A stretch of DNA of 45,194 nucleotides. Origin: CAYYGL01 sp964471235 (GTDB lineage: Bacteria > Calditrichota > Calditrichia > RBG-13-44-9 > J075). A model generated the notes under the pieces. The model ran no database searches, was not told the origin of the DNA, and saw only the letters and a list, made by a program, of their open reading frames with translations. Below are positions 8,567-17,102 of this stretch, piece after piece. A program made the translations under genes and the position numbers. The number at the start of each line of letters is the position of its first letter. Within the stretch, counting starts at the first letter, position 1. Location: assembly GCA_964471235.1 (NCBI GenBank), contig CAYYGL010000011.1:1-45194 (forward strand), written 5' to 3'.

Positions 8567-8708
8567 CAGCGTGCCGGGCTTCCCGAGCCAATTTTCTCTT
8601 GCACAACACCGGTGTTCAATGGGGCGGCTAATTTTCCAGGGCTCAACTCTTTCCCCGAGAAAAGACCTTTGTTAATTGTTTGAAAAAATATCATCACAAA
8701 GGAATCTT

Positions 8709-9527
8709 ATGACCCGTTCTTCAATTTCGTTTAAAGCCAAAAATCCCCGGAAATTTTCATTTCTTTTATGCATCGCCCTGATGGTAAGTGGCTGGCAAAT
8801 CGTCATTTTGGCACAGGTGAACACCGAAACGTTGCGAAAAACCGACCTTCAAGATGGCATTCATCCCTCCCTATCCCTGAATGTTGGTTTCCAATCCGGC
8901 AATACGAATTTTTTGTCACTTAAAACCGGGGGGCGGTTGGATTATCGGTCCGGAAACTATTATTCATTTCTGGTAATCACCTACGAACGCGGTTCCCAGG
9001 GAAACAACGTGTTTGTGAATAAAGGATTTGCTCATTATCGTCATATTTTGAGACTTCGCCGTAATTTGTTGGTGGAAGCATTTTTGCAGAAGGAGTTTGA
9101 TGATTTTATTTTATTAAATGACCGGAACCTGATTGGCGGAGGGGTGCGTCTGCCGGTCGTCAATGCAACGCAAGACTCCTCAAAAATATTGCAACGGCAA
9201 CTGTTCCTGGGATTGGGGATCATGTGGGAAAATGAAGAATTAAATGAAAACCAACGGATCGAGACCAATATGGTTCGTTCCACGAATTACATCTCTCTGA
9301 TTTGGCAATTTGAAGAGCGGGTGAAATTCAGTCTGATAGCTTATTACCAGGTATCCACGGAGCAATTCTCCGATTACCGAATTTTGACAGAGAGTGCCCT
9401 TACCTTCCGTCTCGGCAAGGTCGTTGTCTTTCAAACTGCTTTACGATTCCGATTTGACAACGAACCGCCATCGAACGTCAAAAAACATGATCTGGAATTA
9501 ACCAACGGCATTCAATTGATTTTTTAG
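8709..9527 (+). CDS. DUF481 outer-membrane beta-barrel protein
   Basis: 272 residues. The start at 8709 follows AAAGGA by 6 bases; an N-terminal signal (hydrophobic residues about 17-36, ending near ILAQ) directs export. The mature part has the alternating strands of DUF481 (YncE/YdiY-like) barrels: LNVGFQSGNTNFLSLKTGG, YERGSQGNNVFVNKGFAHYR, LLVEAFLQKEFDDF, and a terminal strand ending in F. The LSLNVGFQSGNTN opening matches the family's usual SGNT segment. The function is unknown; such proteins are small barrels, sometimes stress-induced. It stands alone between nadC and a long gap. Confidence 0.8.
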   Translation: MTRSSISFKAKNPRKFSFLLCIALMVSGWQIVILAQVNTETLRKTDLQDGIHPSLSLNVGFQSGNTNFLSLKTGGRLDYRSGNYYSFLVITYERGSQGNNVFVNKGFAHYRHILRLRRNLLVEAFLQKEFDDFILLNDRNLIGGGVRLPVVNATQDSSKILQRQLFLGLGIMWENEELNENQRIETNMVRSTNYISLIWQFEERVKFSLIAYYQVSTEQFSDYRILTESALTFRLGKVVVFQTALRFRFDNEPPSNVKKHDLELTNGIQLIF

Positions 9528-9831
9528 TAACCCATACCATTTCCCCCTAAAAAAGCATCTTGTGTTGCTTAAACTTGTTGCCCCTGAGGAAGCCAACCCA
9601 ATTTTTCATCCCGACATTTCTTCACTTCCTTTAGCAATTCTGGAGAATCTTACTAATCCATCAACATAACCCGGAAGCGGATCGCAACTCCCCCGGCAGT
9701 AAGGGGAAGTGGGGTGATCTGCATTCCTTATCTTCATCTTTGTAATGCATATTACGGAGAACTCCGCAAATTTTAGCGATCCTGTTTCTGAAGTTAGGAA
9801 AAACTAAAAACTGGATTACCGGGGTTTAACG
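9528..9831. other. intergenic region before the DUF3179 gene
   Basis: 304 bp without a gene, tRNA or clear repeat. No terminator with a T-run follows the DUF481 stop, and no promoter could be assigned with confidence. Confidence 0.4.
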
Positions 9832-10515
9832 TTGAGTCGATTTCAGATAAACTTATTTTTAACATTCTTATTGGGATTGTTCCTCATTCAGTGTTCAGGG
9901 CCAAGTGAATCCACGGTAATAAACAAACAACCGATGATAGAAGATGGCGACAATCAGATTGTAATTGTGGATCGAACCGGAAAAGAATGGGATATCACCC
10001 ATGCTGTCAAAAAATATGGGATGAAAGCGGATAAATTTCAGTTTGGTCTGGGTCCGGACGCAATTCAACCGATATTAGACCCATCGTTTTTTTCTCCCGG
10101 TGAGAACGGTTATCCGGACAATAACGCTACCTTTTTAGTCATTGGCACATCAATTAATGGTGATACCCGGGCGTATCCGATATTTGTACTCAAAAGCCGG
10201 GAGATAATAGATGAGCAATTTGATTCTACCTACGTGGCAGTTGCCTATTGACCACTGGTTCAATTGGCTGCCGTGTACAGTCGGGAAATTGATAACATCA
10301 CGTTGACGTTAAGTTCCAGTGGATGGACCTATAACAACACATTTGTTCTATATGATTACGAAACGGAAAGTTTGTGGTACCATTTATCAGGGACAGACGG
10401 ACTAACATGCATCAGCGGTCATTTTGCCGATAGAAAATTAACCGAATTCACATCCTCGTTTACCCGGTGGTCAACCTGGGTAGCCGAACACCCGGAGAGT
10501 AAATTTTTGAAATAA
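9832..10515 (+). pseudogene. DUF3179 lipoprotein with one in-frame TGA at the CPLC cysteine position
   Basis: A TTG start opens a lipoprotein signal (hydrophobic, lipobox LIQC at 18-21). The first 139 codons carry the DUF3179 N-terminal half (FLVIGTSINGDTRAYPI, REIIDEQFDSTYVAVAY). TGA at 10249-10251 then interrupts the frame, and the same frame continues with PLVQLAAVYSREIDN, GWTYNNTFVLYDYETESLW and the family's C-terminal part to a TAA at 10513-10515. In typical DUF3179 proteins the interrupted motif is Y-C-P-L-C-G-T, so TGA stands at the first Cys and Val replaces the second. No other defect is visible. It is either a nonsense-mutated gene (one base from TGC/TGT), a sequencing error, or a selenoprotein. 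Only a weak hairpin follows the TGA. I list it as a pseudogene cautiously. Confidence 0.6.
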
Positions 10516-10550
10516 CCAGAACTATTATCCCGCTCATCCCCTCCGTGCCA

Positions 10551-10600
10551 ACTGCTGCCTTTCCTTTGTTTTACTCAAGGATTGGCAGCAGTTTGGTTTT
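10551..10600 (+). terminator. Rho-independent terminator after the DUF3179 gene
   Basis: A perfect 10-bp stem AACTGCTGCC (10551-10560) / GGCAGCAGTT (10584-10593), with a 23-base loop, is followed by TGGTTTTT. It is correctly placed 35 bp after the TAA of the upstream gene. The long loop makes it less certain than a standard terminator. Confidence 0.55.
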
Positions 10601-10601
10601 T

Positions 10602-10993
10602 AAGCCGGGCACTATCCCACTGTAAGCATCTTCTCATTATGACGGTTTCAATCAGTTACCCCTGCCTACATATCTAAAATGGGTAATGTTGTAAATTAAG
10701 AATATTGGTTTTCGTTTGATTGGATTAAACGTTAACATATTGACAATCAACTTATTGAAGTGTATATTGTTTTAAACATCAATGAAAAACTGTAAAAATT
10801 TCTCCCAATAAGGGTAAGTCTGGTGACAAATTTATGATAGACAATTTGCCTTAGATGTTGCAAATCCTTGAAAAAAGGAGTGGGTAGTTCAAAGACTCAG
10901 GTCATCGGGGTTTTTCATCCGGTAAAATAAAGAATTTTCGTTAAGTTTCGATTTACTCTTTGATTTGTCAATGAAAAAAAAAACAAAAAACAA
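10602..10993. other. AT-rich region upstream of the Panacea-Fic operon
   Basis: About 390 bp, strongly AT-rich, with no open frame of coding character. It includes a palindrome-like TTAAACGTTAA near 10726 and an A-run just before the operon start. It should hold the toxin-antitoxin promoter and possible autoregulatory operator, but no site could be assigned confidently. Confidence 0.4.
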
Positions 10994-11617
10994 ATGAATA
11001 TTTACGATTTATCCTTGTACATCATACAAAATTTTTCCCAATCAGGGAAGATCACCCATTTAAAACTGCAAAAACTCCTGTTTTATGTGAAAGCCTGGAC
11101 TTTGGTAGAAGGCAGTCGGCTAATTGTAGAGCCATTTTATAAATGGGAGTATGGTCCAGTAAATAAGGAAATTTGGCAACAGTATAAGCATTATAAGTCT
11201 GAATTCATTTTCCCAGATACCAATAAATTTTTAGAACCATCTCCACGAGAAAAGAAGTTGATTGATTTTATTGTAGAAAACTATATCGAATTTCACCCAT
11301 ACACTTTATCAGCAATGACGCACAGCGAATCCCCCTGGAAAGACACTCCCAGGAATCAATTAATTCCGGATGAGTTGATAAAAGAGTATTATTCAAAATT
11401 CCTTTTTGCCAAAAATTTCCCCATAGAGGAGAACAAGCCGTTCTATCCGGTGATGAGCGATATGGAATATGCTTTTATTTTTGATATGGCTGAAAGTGAT
11501 GCTCTGAACAGTATGGTCTTTCCTTCATACAAGATTTACAAAGAGTGGAAAAGGGAAGCCGAAAAAACTTTCCAAAAAAGAAAAAAATATTGGTTAAAAA
11601 AACTTGCCAAAATCTAG
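10994..11617 (+). CDS. Panacea-domain (SocA-like, DUF4065) antitoxin
   Basis: 207 residues. The first 120 carry the Panacea/SocA-like domain: LKLQKLLFYVKAW (23-35), then an EPFYKWEYGPV block (46-56) and a helical continuation with HSESPW. Panacea domains are known as promiscuous antitoxins paired with many unrelated toxins. The C-terminal about 85 residues (acidic, then the very basic EKTFQKRKKYWLKKLAK) are not recognised and may be the toxin-contacting part. The next gene begins inside this one (14-bp overlap) and encodes a Fic protein, so the pair reads as antitoxin first, toxin second. The operon is more AT-rich than the flanks, fitting horizontal acquisition. Confidence 0.82.
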   Translation: MNIYDLSLYIIQNFSQSGKITHLKLQKLLFYVKAWTLVEGSRLIVEPFYKWEYGPVNKEIWQQYKHYKSEFIFPDTNKFLEPSPREKKLIDFIVENYIEFHPYTLSAMTHSESPWKDTPRNQLIPDELIKEYYSKFLFAKNFPIEENKPFYPVMSDMEYAFIFDMAESDALNSMVFPSYKIYKEWKREAEKTFQKRKKYWLKKLAKI

Positions 11618-12296
11618 CGAACTTGAACATATCCGCGATCTTCTCACCGACTTCTCTGCAAAAGAGGGTATCTCTCCGGAGGATGCATTAAAACTTAGCA
11701 ATATACGTTATACGGTCATTGGTAGAGGGCTATTTTCTGATTTATTGGACCTCTTAAAGTCAAATGAGGATAATTTTCCTGAGGTGTTTGTTGGGTTAGC
11801 AAAGTACTTTCATAAGTTGATATTCGATGGCATTTTTTCCAACGCCGGAAGTTTTCGGAAACAATCTGATCCCCTTGATGGTCAGGTTCATTTTGGTCCG
11901 TTTGATCGGAAAAGCGGTAAAACAGCGAAATTTCAGGGAACTTCTCCTCAAAAAATAACTTCAGAACTAATGACGATTTGTCAATGGTTATCAAGCAATG
12001 ATTCTGAGCCGATTCTTACTTCCATTCGGTTTTATCAGCGGTTTGTGTACATCCATCCGTTTTATGATGCAAATGGCAGAATTGGGCGTTTGTTGATAAG
12101 TTTATATCTCGGATATCATGGATATGCTGTTTTGTGGAAACCGCTGGAAACAGAGAAAAAGGATAAGTTTATATCCTTACTTAACAAATGTCATGACTTG
12201 ATGAATAAACCACACTTCGAAAAGAAAATTCGTCAATTATATCGCTTCTGGGAAAAGTATGTGATTTCCTTACAAAAATTGGAAGGAGAGACTTAA
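11604..12296 (+). CDS. Fic/Doc-family protein, probable toxin
   Basis: 230 residues with the complete Fic active site HPFYDANGRIGR (H151 to R162), the catalytic His plus the phosphate-binding loop, so AMP or similar transfer to a target protein is plausible. Upstream, NAGSFR (80-85) fits the family's alpha-helical entry block. No clear inhibitory (S/T)xxxE(G/N) helix is seen in the protein, so control probably comes from the adjacent Panacea protein. It starts with TTG at 11604 inside the antitoxin gene; an in-frame stop (TAA at 11595) rules out an earlier start and no ATG lies near. Target and modification are unknown. Confidence 0.85.
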   Translation: MPKSSELEHIRDLLTDFSAKEGISPEDALKLSNIRYTVIGRGLFSDLLDLLKSNEDNFPEVFVGLAKYFHKLIFDGIFSNAGSFRKQSDPLDGQVHFGPFDRKSGKTAKFQGTSPQKITSELMTICQWLSSNDSEPILTSIRFYQRFVYIHPFYDANGRIGRLLISLYLGYHGYAVLWKPLETEKKDKFISLLNKCHDLMNKPHFEKKIRQLYRFWEKYVISLQKLEGET

Positions 12297-12334
12297 AGTC
12301 TTCGCCGGTATAGGGAAAATAATGCATCCGGCGT

Positions 12335-13957
12335 TTAAACCATCTCGCTATCCATATCCACCAACCATACCCGATGAACATGGTCGATGGATTCCAATTC
12401 CTGTCCCAGGTCTGCGGTCAAATCACCTTCCACATTAAAAATATTCATCGCGGTGCGGGCTTCTTTAAATCGACCCGAGGAGAGGTGACCGATGTTGATG
12501 CGTTTTTCGCCAAGAATGGTACCCACTTTCCCGATAACTCCGGGAACATCATCGTTCTCCACAAGCACCATTTTATCGGCTAATTCAGCATCGGTAATGT
12601 AGGAGCCAAATTCCACCAGTCGGTAGATATCCTTTGCATACACGGTCCCGGCGGCATGAACGGTGCCCTCTTCGGTGCTAAAATCACAGGCGATTAAGTT
12701 GGTGTGGCTGGTGAGGGGATGATCCTTTTTGGCAATCTCAATCTCAATTCCCTTTTCCCGGGCAACAGTGAGGGCGTTTACCATGTTTATCAATTCCACA
12801 TTATGAGTTTCCGGCAGCAGGGGATTTGCCTTGAATGCCCCCACCAGCAGATGGGAAGCAATCGGTTCGAGGGGTAATTCAGTAATATCCCCATAAAATC
12901 GGATGGCAACCCCCTGCACCCGGGCGCTCCGAACCTGGCTTAAGAAAATACCGAGGCGGAGTGCCAGTTGAAAATAGGGGGCGATTAGCGGTTGAAGTTT
13001 TTCATCCACCGAAACAAAATTTACCGCATTCAGGGCTACATTCTTACGAAAATACTCAATCATTTGCTGAAGAATCTGATCGGCAACCTTTATCTGGGCT
13101 TCCTCGGTAGAAGCACCCAGGTGGGGTGTGGCAATCACCCGGGGGTGCATTACCAATTCCCAGTTAGCAGGCGGTTCTTTCTCATAGACGTCAATCGCTG
13201 CTGCGCCCACCTGCCCCTCGTTCAAAGCTGCTAACAAATCCTGTTCATTAATAATTCCTCCCCGGGCACAGTTCAGGATGATGACCCCCGGTTTACATTT
13301 TTTCAGATTCTTAGCATTTAATAAATTCATGGTTTGCGGCATTCGGGGAACATGAATTGTGATCACATCGGCTTCTGTTAAGAGGCTCTCGAAGTCCACC
13401 AGTTCAATTCCCAGCCGATTTGCCATCTCCTGGGTGAGAAGGGGATCATATCCCAACAACCGCACTCCAAACCCCGTAAGGCGCTGAGCAACCGCCCGGC
13501 CTATTTTCCCCAATCCGATAACTCCAATGGTTTTCCCGAACAACTCCCGCCCCATAAACGCCTTGCGATCCCATTTCTGTTCTTTCATTGATAAATACGC
13601 CTGGGGAATATTTCTCATAACCGCTAACATTAGCGCAATCGTGTGTTCGGTGGCGGCGATGGTGTTACCGCCCGGAGTATTCATGACCACTATCCCCCGG
13701 CGGGTAGCCTCGGCGGTATCAATATTGTCTACCCCGGCACCAGCTCGACCAATGACTTTCAACCGCCCGGAAGATGACAATACCTCAGCAGTCACTTTGG
13801 TGCGGCTTCTCACCACCATACCATCATAATCCGGTAAAATCTGCCGGAGTTCTTCTTGTGAAATACCTGCCCGGTCATCGATAACAATGTCCGTTTCAGA
13901 CTGGTAACCTTGAAGAACTGTCCCGGGTAAGCTGTCGGCAATTAAAATGCGAAACAT
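12335..13957 (-). CDS. serA: D-3-phosphoglycerate dehydrogenase
   Basis: First step of serine synthesis: 3-phosphoglycerate to 3-phosphohydroxypyruvate with NAD+. The 540-residue protein is the long type: catalytic and NAD domains (about 1-310) with VIGRAGAGVDNID, the dinucleotide loop GLGKIGRAV, the NCARGG arginine and the PHLGAST histidine; then an intervening ASB domain (about 315-450) and a C-terminal ACT domain (VLVENDDVPGVIGKVGTIL) that usually gives serine feedback. AGGAG precedes the ATG. serC and serB are not nearby. Confidence 0.96.
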   Translation of the reverse strand: MFRILIADSLPGTVLQGYQSETDIVIDDRAGISQEELRQILPDYDGMVVRSRTKVTAEVLSSSGRLKVIGRAGAGVDNIDTAEATRRGIVVMNTPGGNTIAATEHTIALMLAVMRNIPQAYLSMKEQKWDRKAFMGRELFGKTIGVIGLGKIGRAVAQRLTGFGVRLLGYDPLLTQEMANRLGIELVDFESLLTEADVITIHVPRMPQTMNLLNAKNLKKCKPGVIILNCARGGIINEQDLLAALNEGQVGAAAIDVYEKEPPANWELVMHPRVIATPHLGASTEEAQIKVADQILQQMIEYFRKNVALNAVNFVSVDEKLQPLIAPYFQLALRLGIFLSQVRSARVQGVAIRFYGDITELPLEPIASHLLVGAFKANPLLPETHNVELINMVNALTVAREKGIEIEIAKKDHPLTSHTNLIACDFSTEEGTVHAAGTVYAKDIYRLVEFGSYITDAELADKMVLVENDDVPGVIGKVGTILGEKRINIGHLSSGRFKEARTAMNIFNVEGDLTADLGQELESIDHVHRVWLVDMDSEMV

Positions 13958-14182
13958 ACTAAACTCCTGATTTGAAAGTTATACCACGTCTCCCACAATA
14001 TTTAAAGCGTCTAAATTAATAGATAAGCAAAGGGAAAGAATAGTACTTTTTCTTAGCGGAGCATTTTTGTAAGGAATAGGGGGGCTGTAACCGAAGACAG
14101 GAGATACCAACGGGCTATTGGGGAATTGCCTTTTGTAAATTCGACATGCTGCCTTCCAATGGGTAGAGCAAGGTTACCAACG

Positions 14183-14902
14183 TTATACTTTGGCAATTTG
14201 TGCCAGCCGCTCCAGGTTTAACATCTGAATCTTATGTTTATGAATGCGAATCAAATTCATTTTTTTAAAGTCATTCATTAACCGAAGCAGGGTGGAACTG
14301 CTGGTGCCGGCAAAATTTGCCAGTTCTTCCCAGGTGAGGAAAATATTCAAAAATTTCTCACTATCCGTTCCATACAGGGTTTTCAAACTAACCAACATCT
14401 CTGCCACCCGTTCCCGGGCATTCTTTTTGGAAAAGCCAGTGATTCGATTCTCCACAAATTCAATTTCCTCACATAATATCTTCATCACTGTCATGGATAA
14501 TTCAGGATTTTTGCGGATGTAAGAAAGAAATTCATATTGCGGAATGTAACATACCTGAACCCGCTCCAGAGCAATAGCGGTATTAATGTGCCGTTTTGTG
14601 GTAAACAAGCTTAACCCCAGTAAATCACCCGGTTTGGTAAGGCGGATGATATAGTCCTGATTCGTGGTAACTTTTTTGAGGATTTTGACCATCCCGGAGT
14701 AAATACAGAACACACCGCTAACATCATCACCTTCCCGGAAAAGGATGTCATTTTTTTCAAACGTTAAGAAGTGCTTGCGAATAAATTGATGTTCCGCCTC
14801 CTCGGTATTGTGGTTTCCCAATTTTGACTTCGCAAATACTTCACAAAGGATGCAATTGGGGATTTTGATATTTCCCGACTTTATTTGAATCCCATGCTTC
14901 AT
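14183..14902 (-). CDS. Crp/Fnr-family transcription regulator
   Basis: 239 residues: an N-terminal cyclic-nucleotide-binding fold (FEKNDILFREGDDVSGVFCIYSG, then RLTKPGDLLGLSLF), a long dimer helix (about 120-150) and a winged helix-turn-helix (TWEELANFAGTSSSTLLRLM). The N-terminus has C17-xx-C20 (IPNCILCEVF), reminiscent of FNR's cluster cysteines, but I do not see the full FNR set. The cAMP phosphate-binding signature is not obvious, so the effector is unclear. It lies 225 bp upstream of serA on the same strand; whether it controls serA or the divergent amidase gene is unknown. Confidence 0.9.
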   Translation of the reverse strand: MKHGIQIKSGNIKIPNCILCEVFAKSKLGNHNTEEAEHQFIRKHFLTFEKNDILFREGDDVSGVFCIYSGMVKILKKVTTNQDYIIRLTKPGDLLGLSLFTTKRHINTAIALERVQVCYIPQYEFLSYIRKNPELSMTVMKILCEEIEFVENRITGFSKKNARERVAEMLVSLKTLYGTDSEKFLNIFLTWEELANFAGTSSSTLLRLMNDFKKMNLIRIHKHKIQMLNLERLAQIAKV

Positions 14903-15323
14903 TTAAAATGACACCCCTGAAAATTTATGGTTCAATGGAAGAATCCCAGCCCTCACAACTTACCGGATATGGACAGCCTTATTAACCTTGCCAATTAAGT
15001 TCATTTAATTTATTTGTGTCTTGAATCAACTTGCTTTGAAAAATTAACGGCTTGCTCCATCGGTAAACAATGATAATTATCAGGTTTAAACATGATTTAA
15101 AATAGGGTTTAGTATGATCTTGAACATGTTTTGTAAGGTGGCTTAGAGGGGAACCGGCAAGCCGGGAAAGAAAGGAATGGGCTACCTCTGGCAATTTCCG
15201 GCACGATGTACCTTCTATTACCATTTTTGGGGATCACTTTTTCAATAAAACCGGAAATTGACTAAATACGGATTCTTTTCTGTCGATATATAACATGATT
15301 CTAAAATAGTCAACCTTTCTTTT
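14903..15323. other. intergenic region between the divergent regulator and amidase genes
   Basis: About 420 bp without a supported gene. It must hold the Crp/Fnr promoter on the minus strand, and a transcript ending at the terminator at 15324-15354 must start within it. TTGACT at 15258 could be a -35 box, but no matching -10 box stands at 17 bp. Confidence 0.4.
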
Positions 15324-15354
15324 CCCGCATCTGCATTTAGATGCGGGTTTTTTT
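15324..15354 (+). terminator. strong orphan Rho-independent terminator
   Basis: A 9-bp perfect stem CCCGCATCT (15324-15332) / AGATGCGGG (15339-15347), a 6-base loop, then seven Ts. It points rightward, yet no plus-strand gene lies between the Fic gene (ends 12296) and here. It therefore ends a small RNA or acts as an attenuator in the leader of the amidase gene, about 160 bp downstream. Confidence 0.8.
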
Positions 15355-15513
15355 CTGGATATTCAACAGCTTCTCTCTCTTACCGAATAACAGGATACAA
15401 TAATTATCACTTGAATTGGTAAGGGGTAATGGTTATTTTCGCACCACTTACAGAACAAAGAATAAAGATGATTCCGTCAGGTAACAGGGATTCCAGATAA
15501 TTTAAGAGTGGTT

Positions 15514-17094
15514 ATGAAACGACGTGAATTTTTAAAAAAGATACCGGGGTTAAGTGCCTGGTTTATCATGCTTAATCAACTCTGGTCGCGAACTTTTGCC
15601 CAAATCCTTTACCCCCACAAAATCACTCATTTAACAGTTTATAGAACACCGACCACACCGGTGAGTTTGCCCATCTGGTGGCGTCAGGAGGTGCCTTATG
15701 TGAGTGCAGCCTCACTGGCTAACGCATTCCAATATCACACCTATTTCAATGAACTAAAACGCAAGCTGGTTATCTATTTGCCCTTCAATCAGAAAATTGT
15801 GGTGGCTGCGGAAAATCCATTTATTAAAATCGATGACAAGACCCTGCAAATGCCCATCCCGGCGTTGTGGTCCCGTGAGGAAATTTATCTTCCCCTGCCT
15901 TTTTTGGTGCCCTTAATCAATCAATACGTAAACAGCAAGTGGGAATATGATGAGAAAAAGCAGGTGCTTCGGGTTAGCAGCAGCGGCGATAATGTATTTG
16001 GCGGCACCATTGCCGTTAAGGAAAACGGTATTGTCATTCGCCTCCGCACGACTCAAAAATTCAAACCGGGGGAAATGACTGCGGATTATCGGAATCAATG
16101 GCTGCATGTCGATTTGTATGGCGCCCGGGGAGATGCGCAATCATTGAATCAGACCCCCTTAAAGGGGTACATCCGGGAAATTAAAACCTATCAATTCAAG
16201 GAATTGCTTTCCGTTGCATTTCGATTGAGTAAACTTCCATTGACGAAAGAAATCTACCAGGACCCGGATACCAATGAGGTGGTGGTGGTGCTCCGCTACC
16301 AGGAACGTATAGCGGAGAGCGAAAAAGAAAAAGAAGTGGAAACTGTTCCCGATGAGGAGATTCAGGAGCAACTGGAAAAAGAACGAAGCCGTTGGTTAAT
16401 CGATACCGTGGTGATAGATGCCGGGCATGGCGGCAAAGACCCCGGTGCCATCGGCAGTGGAAAAACCAAAGAAAAATATGTGGTGCTGGCAGTTGCCAAA
16501 AAATTAGGGAACTTGATCAAAAAGAAGATGCCCGGGGTGAAGGTAATATATACCCGCTCCAATGACGTATTTGTTCCGTTACGGCGCCGTACCCAAATTG
16601 CCAACGAAAGCAACGCCAAGGTATTTATCAGTATCCATGCCAATTCCAACCGTAACCGCAACGTGCGCGGTTTTGAAACTTACATCCTGGGTCCGGAAAA
16701 AGGTGAACGGGCACGGGAAGTGGTGCAGAAAGAAAATGCCGTGATTCAGTTTGAAGATGCCAGTAGTCAGGAGCACTACCGGGGCATTAACAACATTCTG
16801 GCAACCATGGCACAATCGGCGTTTATGAAACAAAGTGAGCATCTGGCAGCCCAGGTGCAGCAGGAACTTGCCCGACGCCTGCACGGCGCCAAAACCAAAA
16901 GCCGCGGCGTTAAACAGGCACCATTCTGGGTGATGGTCGGCGCATCCATGCCCAGCATTCTGGTGGAAATCGGCTTCATCACCAACCCTTACGAAGCCCG
17001 CCTGTTAAGAACCTCCAGCTATCAACAAAAAATCGCCGAGGGAATCTACTCCGGGCTGAAAAAATTTAAAGAAGATTACGAGAGCGCAATTTAG
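15514..17094 (+). CDS. N-acetylmuramoyl-L-alanine amidase (AmiC-like), Tat-exported
   Basis: Cleaves the MurNAc-L-Ala bond of peptidoglycan during cell separation or wall turnover. 526 residues from the ATG at 15514 (a GTG two codons upstream is possible). A twin-arginine signal RREFLKK is followed by a hydrophobic run ending near FAQ. Residues about 35-160 resemble the copper-amine-oxidase-like N-terminal domain common in such amidases, then an AMIN-like beta domain (about 160-265), an acidic linker and the Amidase_3 domain with all zinc and catalytic residues: IDAGHGGKDPG, the KEK glutamate, ISIHAN and LVEIGFITN. murI follows after 8 bp, a natural cell-wall pairing. Confidence 0.93.
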   Translation: MKRREFLKKIPGLSAWFIMLNQLWSRTFAQILYPHKITHLTVYRTPTTPVSLPIWWRQEVPYVSAASLANAFQYHTYFNELKRKLVIYLPFNQKIVVAAENPFIKIDDKTLQMPIPALWSREEIYLPLPFLVPLINQYVNSKWEYDEKKQVLRVSSSGDNVFGGTIAVKENGIVIRLRTTQKFKPGEMTADYRNQWLHVDLYGARGDAQSLNQTPLKGYIREIKTYQFKELLSVAFRLSKLPLTKEIYQDPDTNEVVVVLRYQERIAESEKEKEVETVPDEEIQEQLEKERSRWLIDTVVIDAGHGGKDPGAIGSGKTKEKYVVLAVAKKLGNLIKKKMPGVKVIYTRSNDVFVPLRRRTQIANESNAKVFISIHANSNRNRNVRGFETYILGPEKGERAREVVQKENAVIQFEDASSQEHYRGINNILATMAQSAFMKQSEHLAAQVQQELARRLHGAKTKSRGVKQAPFWVMVGASMPSILVEIGFITNPYEARLLRTSSYQQKIAEGIYSGLKKFKEDYESAI

Positions 17095-17102
17095 GTGGGG
17101 CA

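Noticed and set aside
9832..10515. Reassigned genetic code (TGA as Trp or Gly) to explain the DUF3179 interruption
   Set aside because: nadC, the NCS2 permease, the helicase and others end in TGA at the expected protein length, so TGA is a regular stop here.
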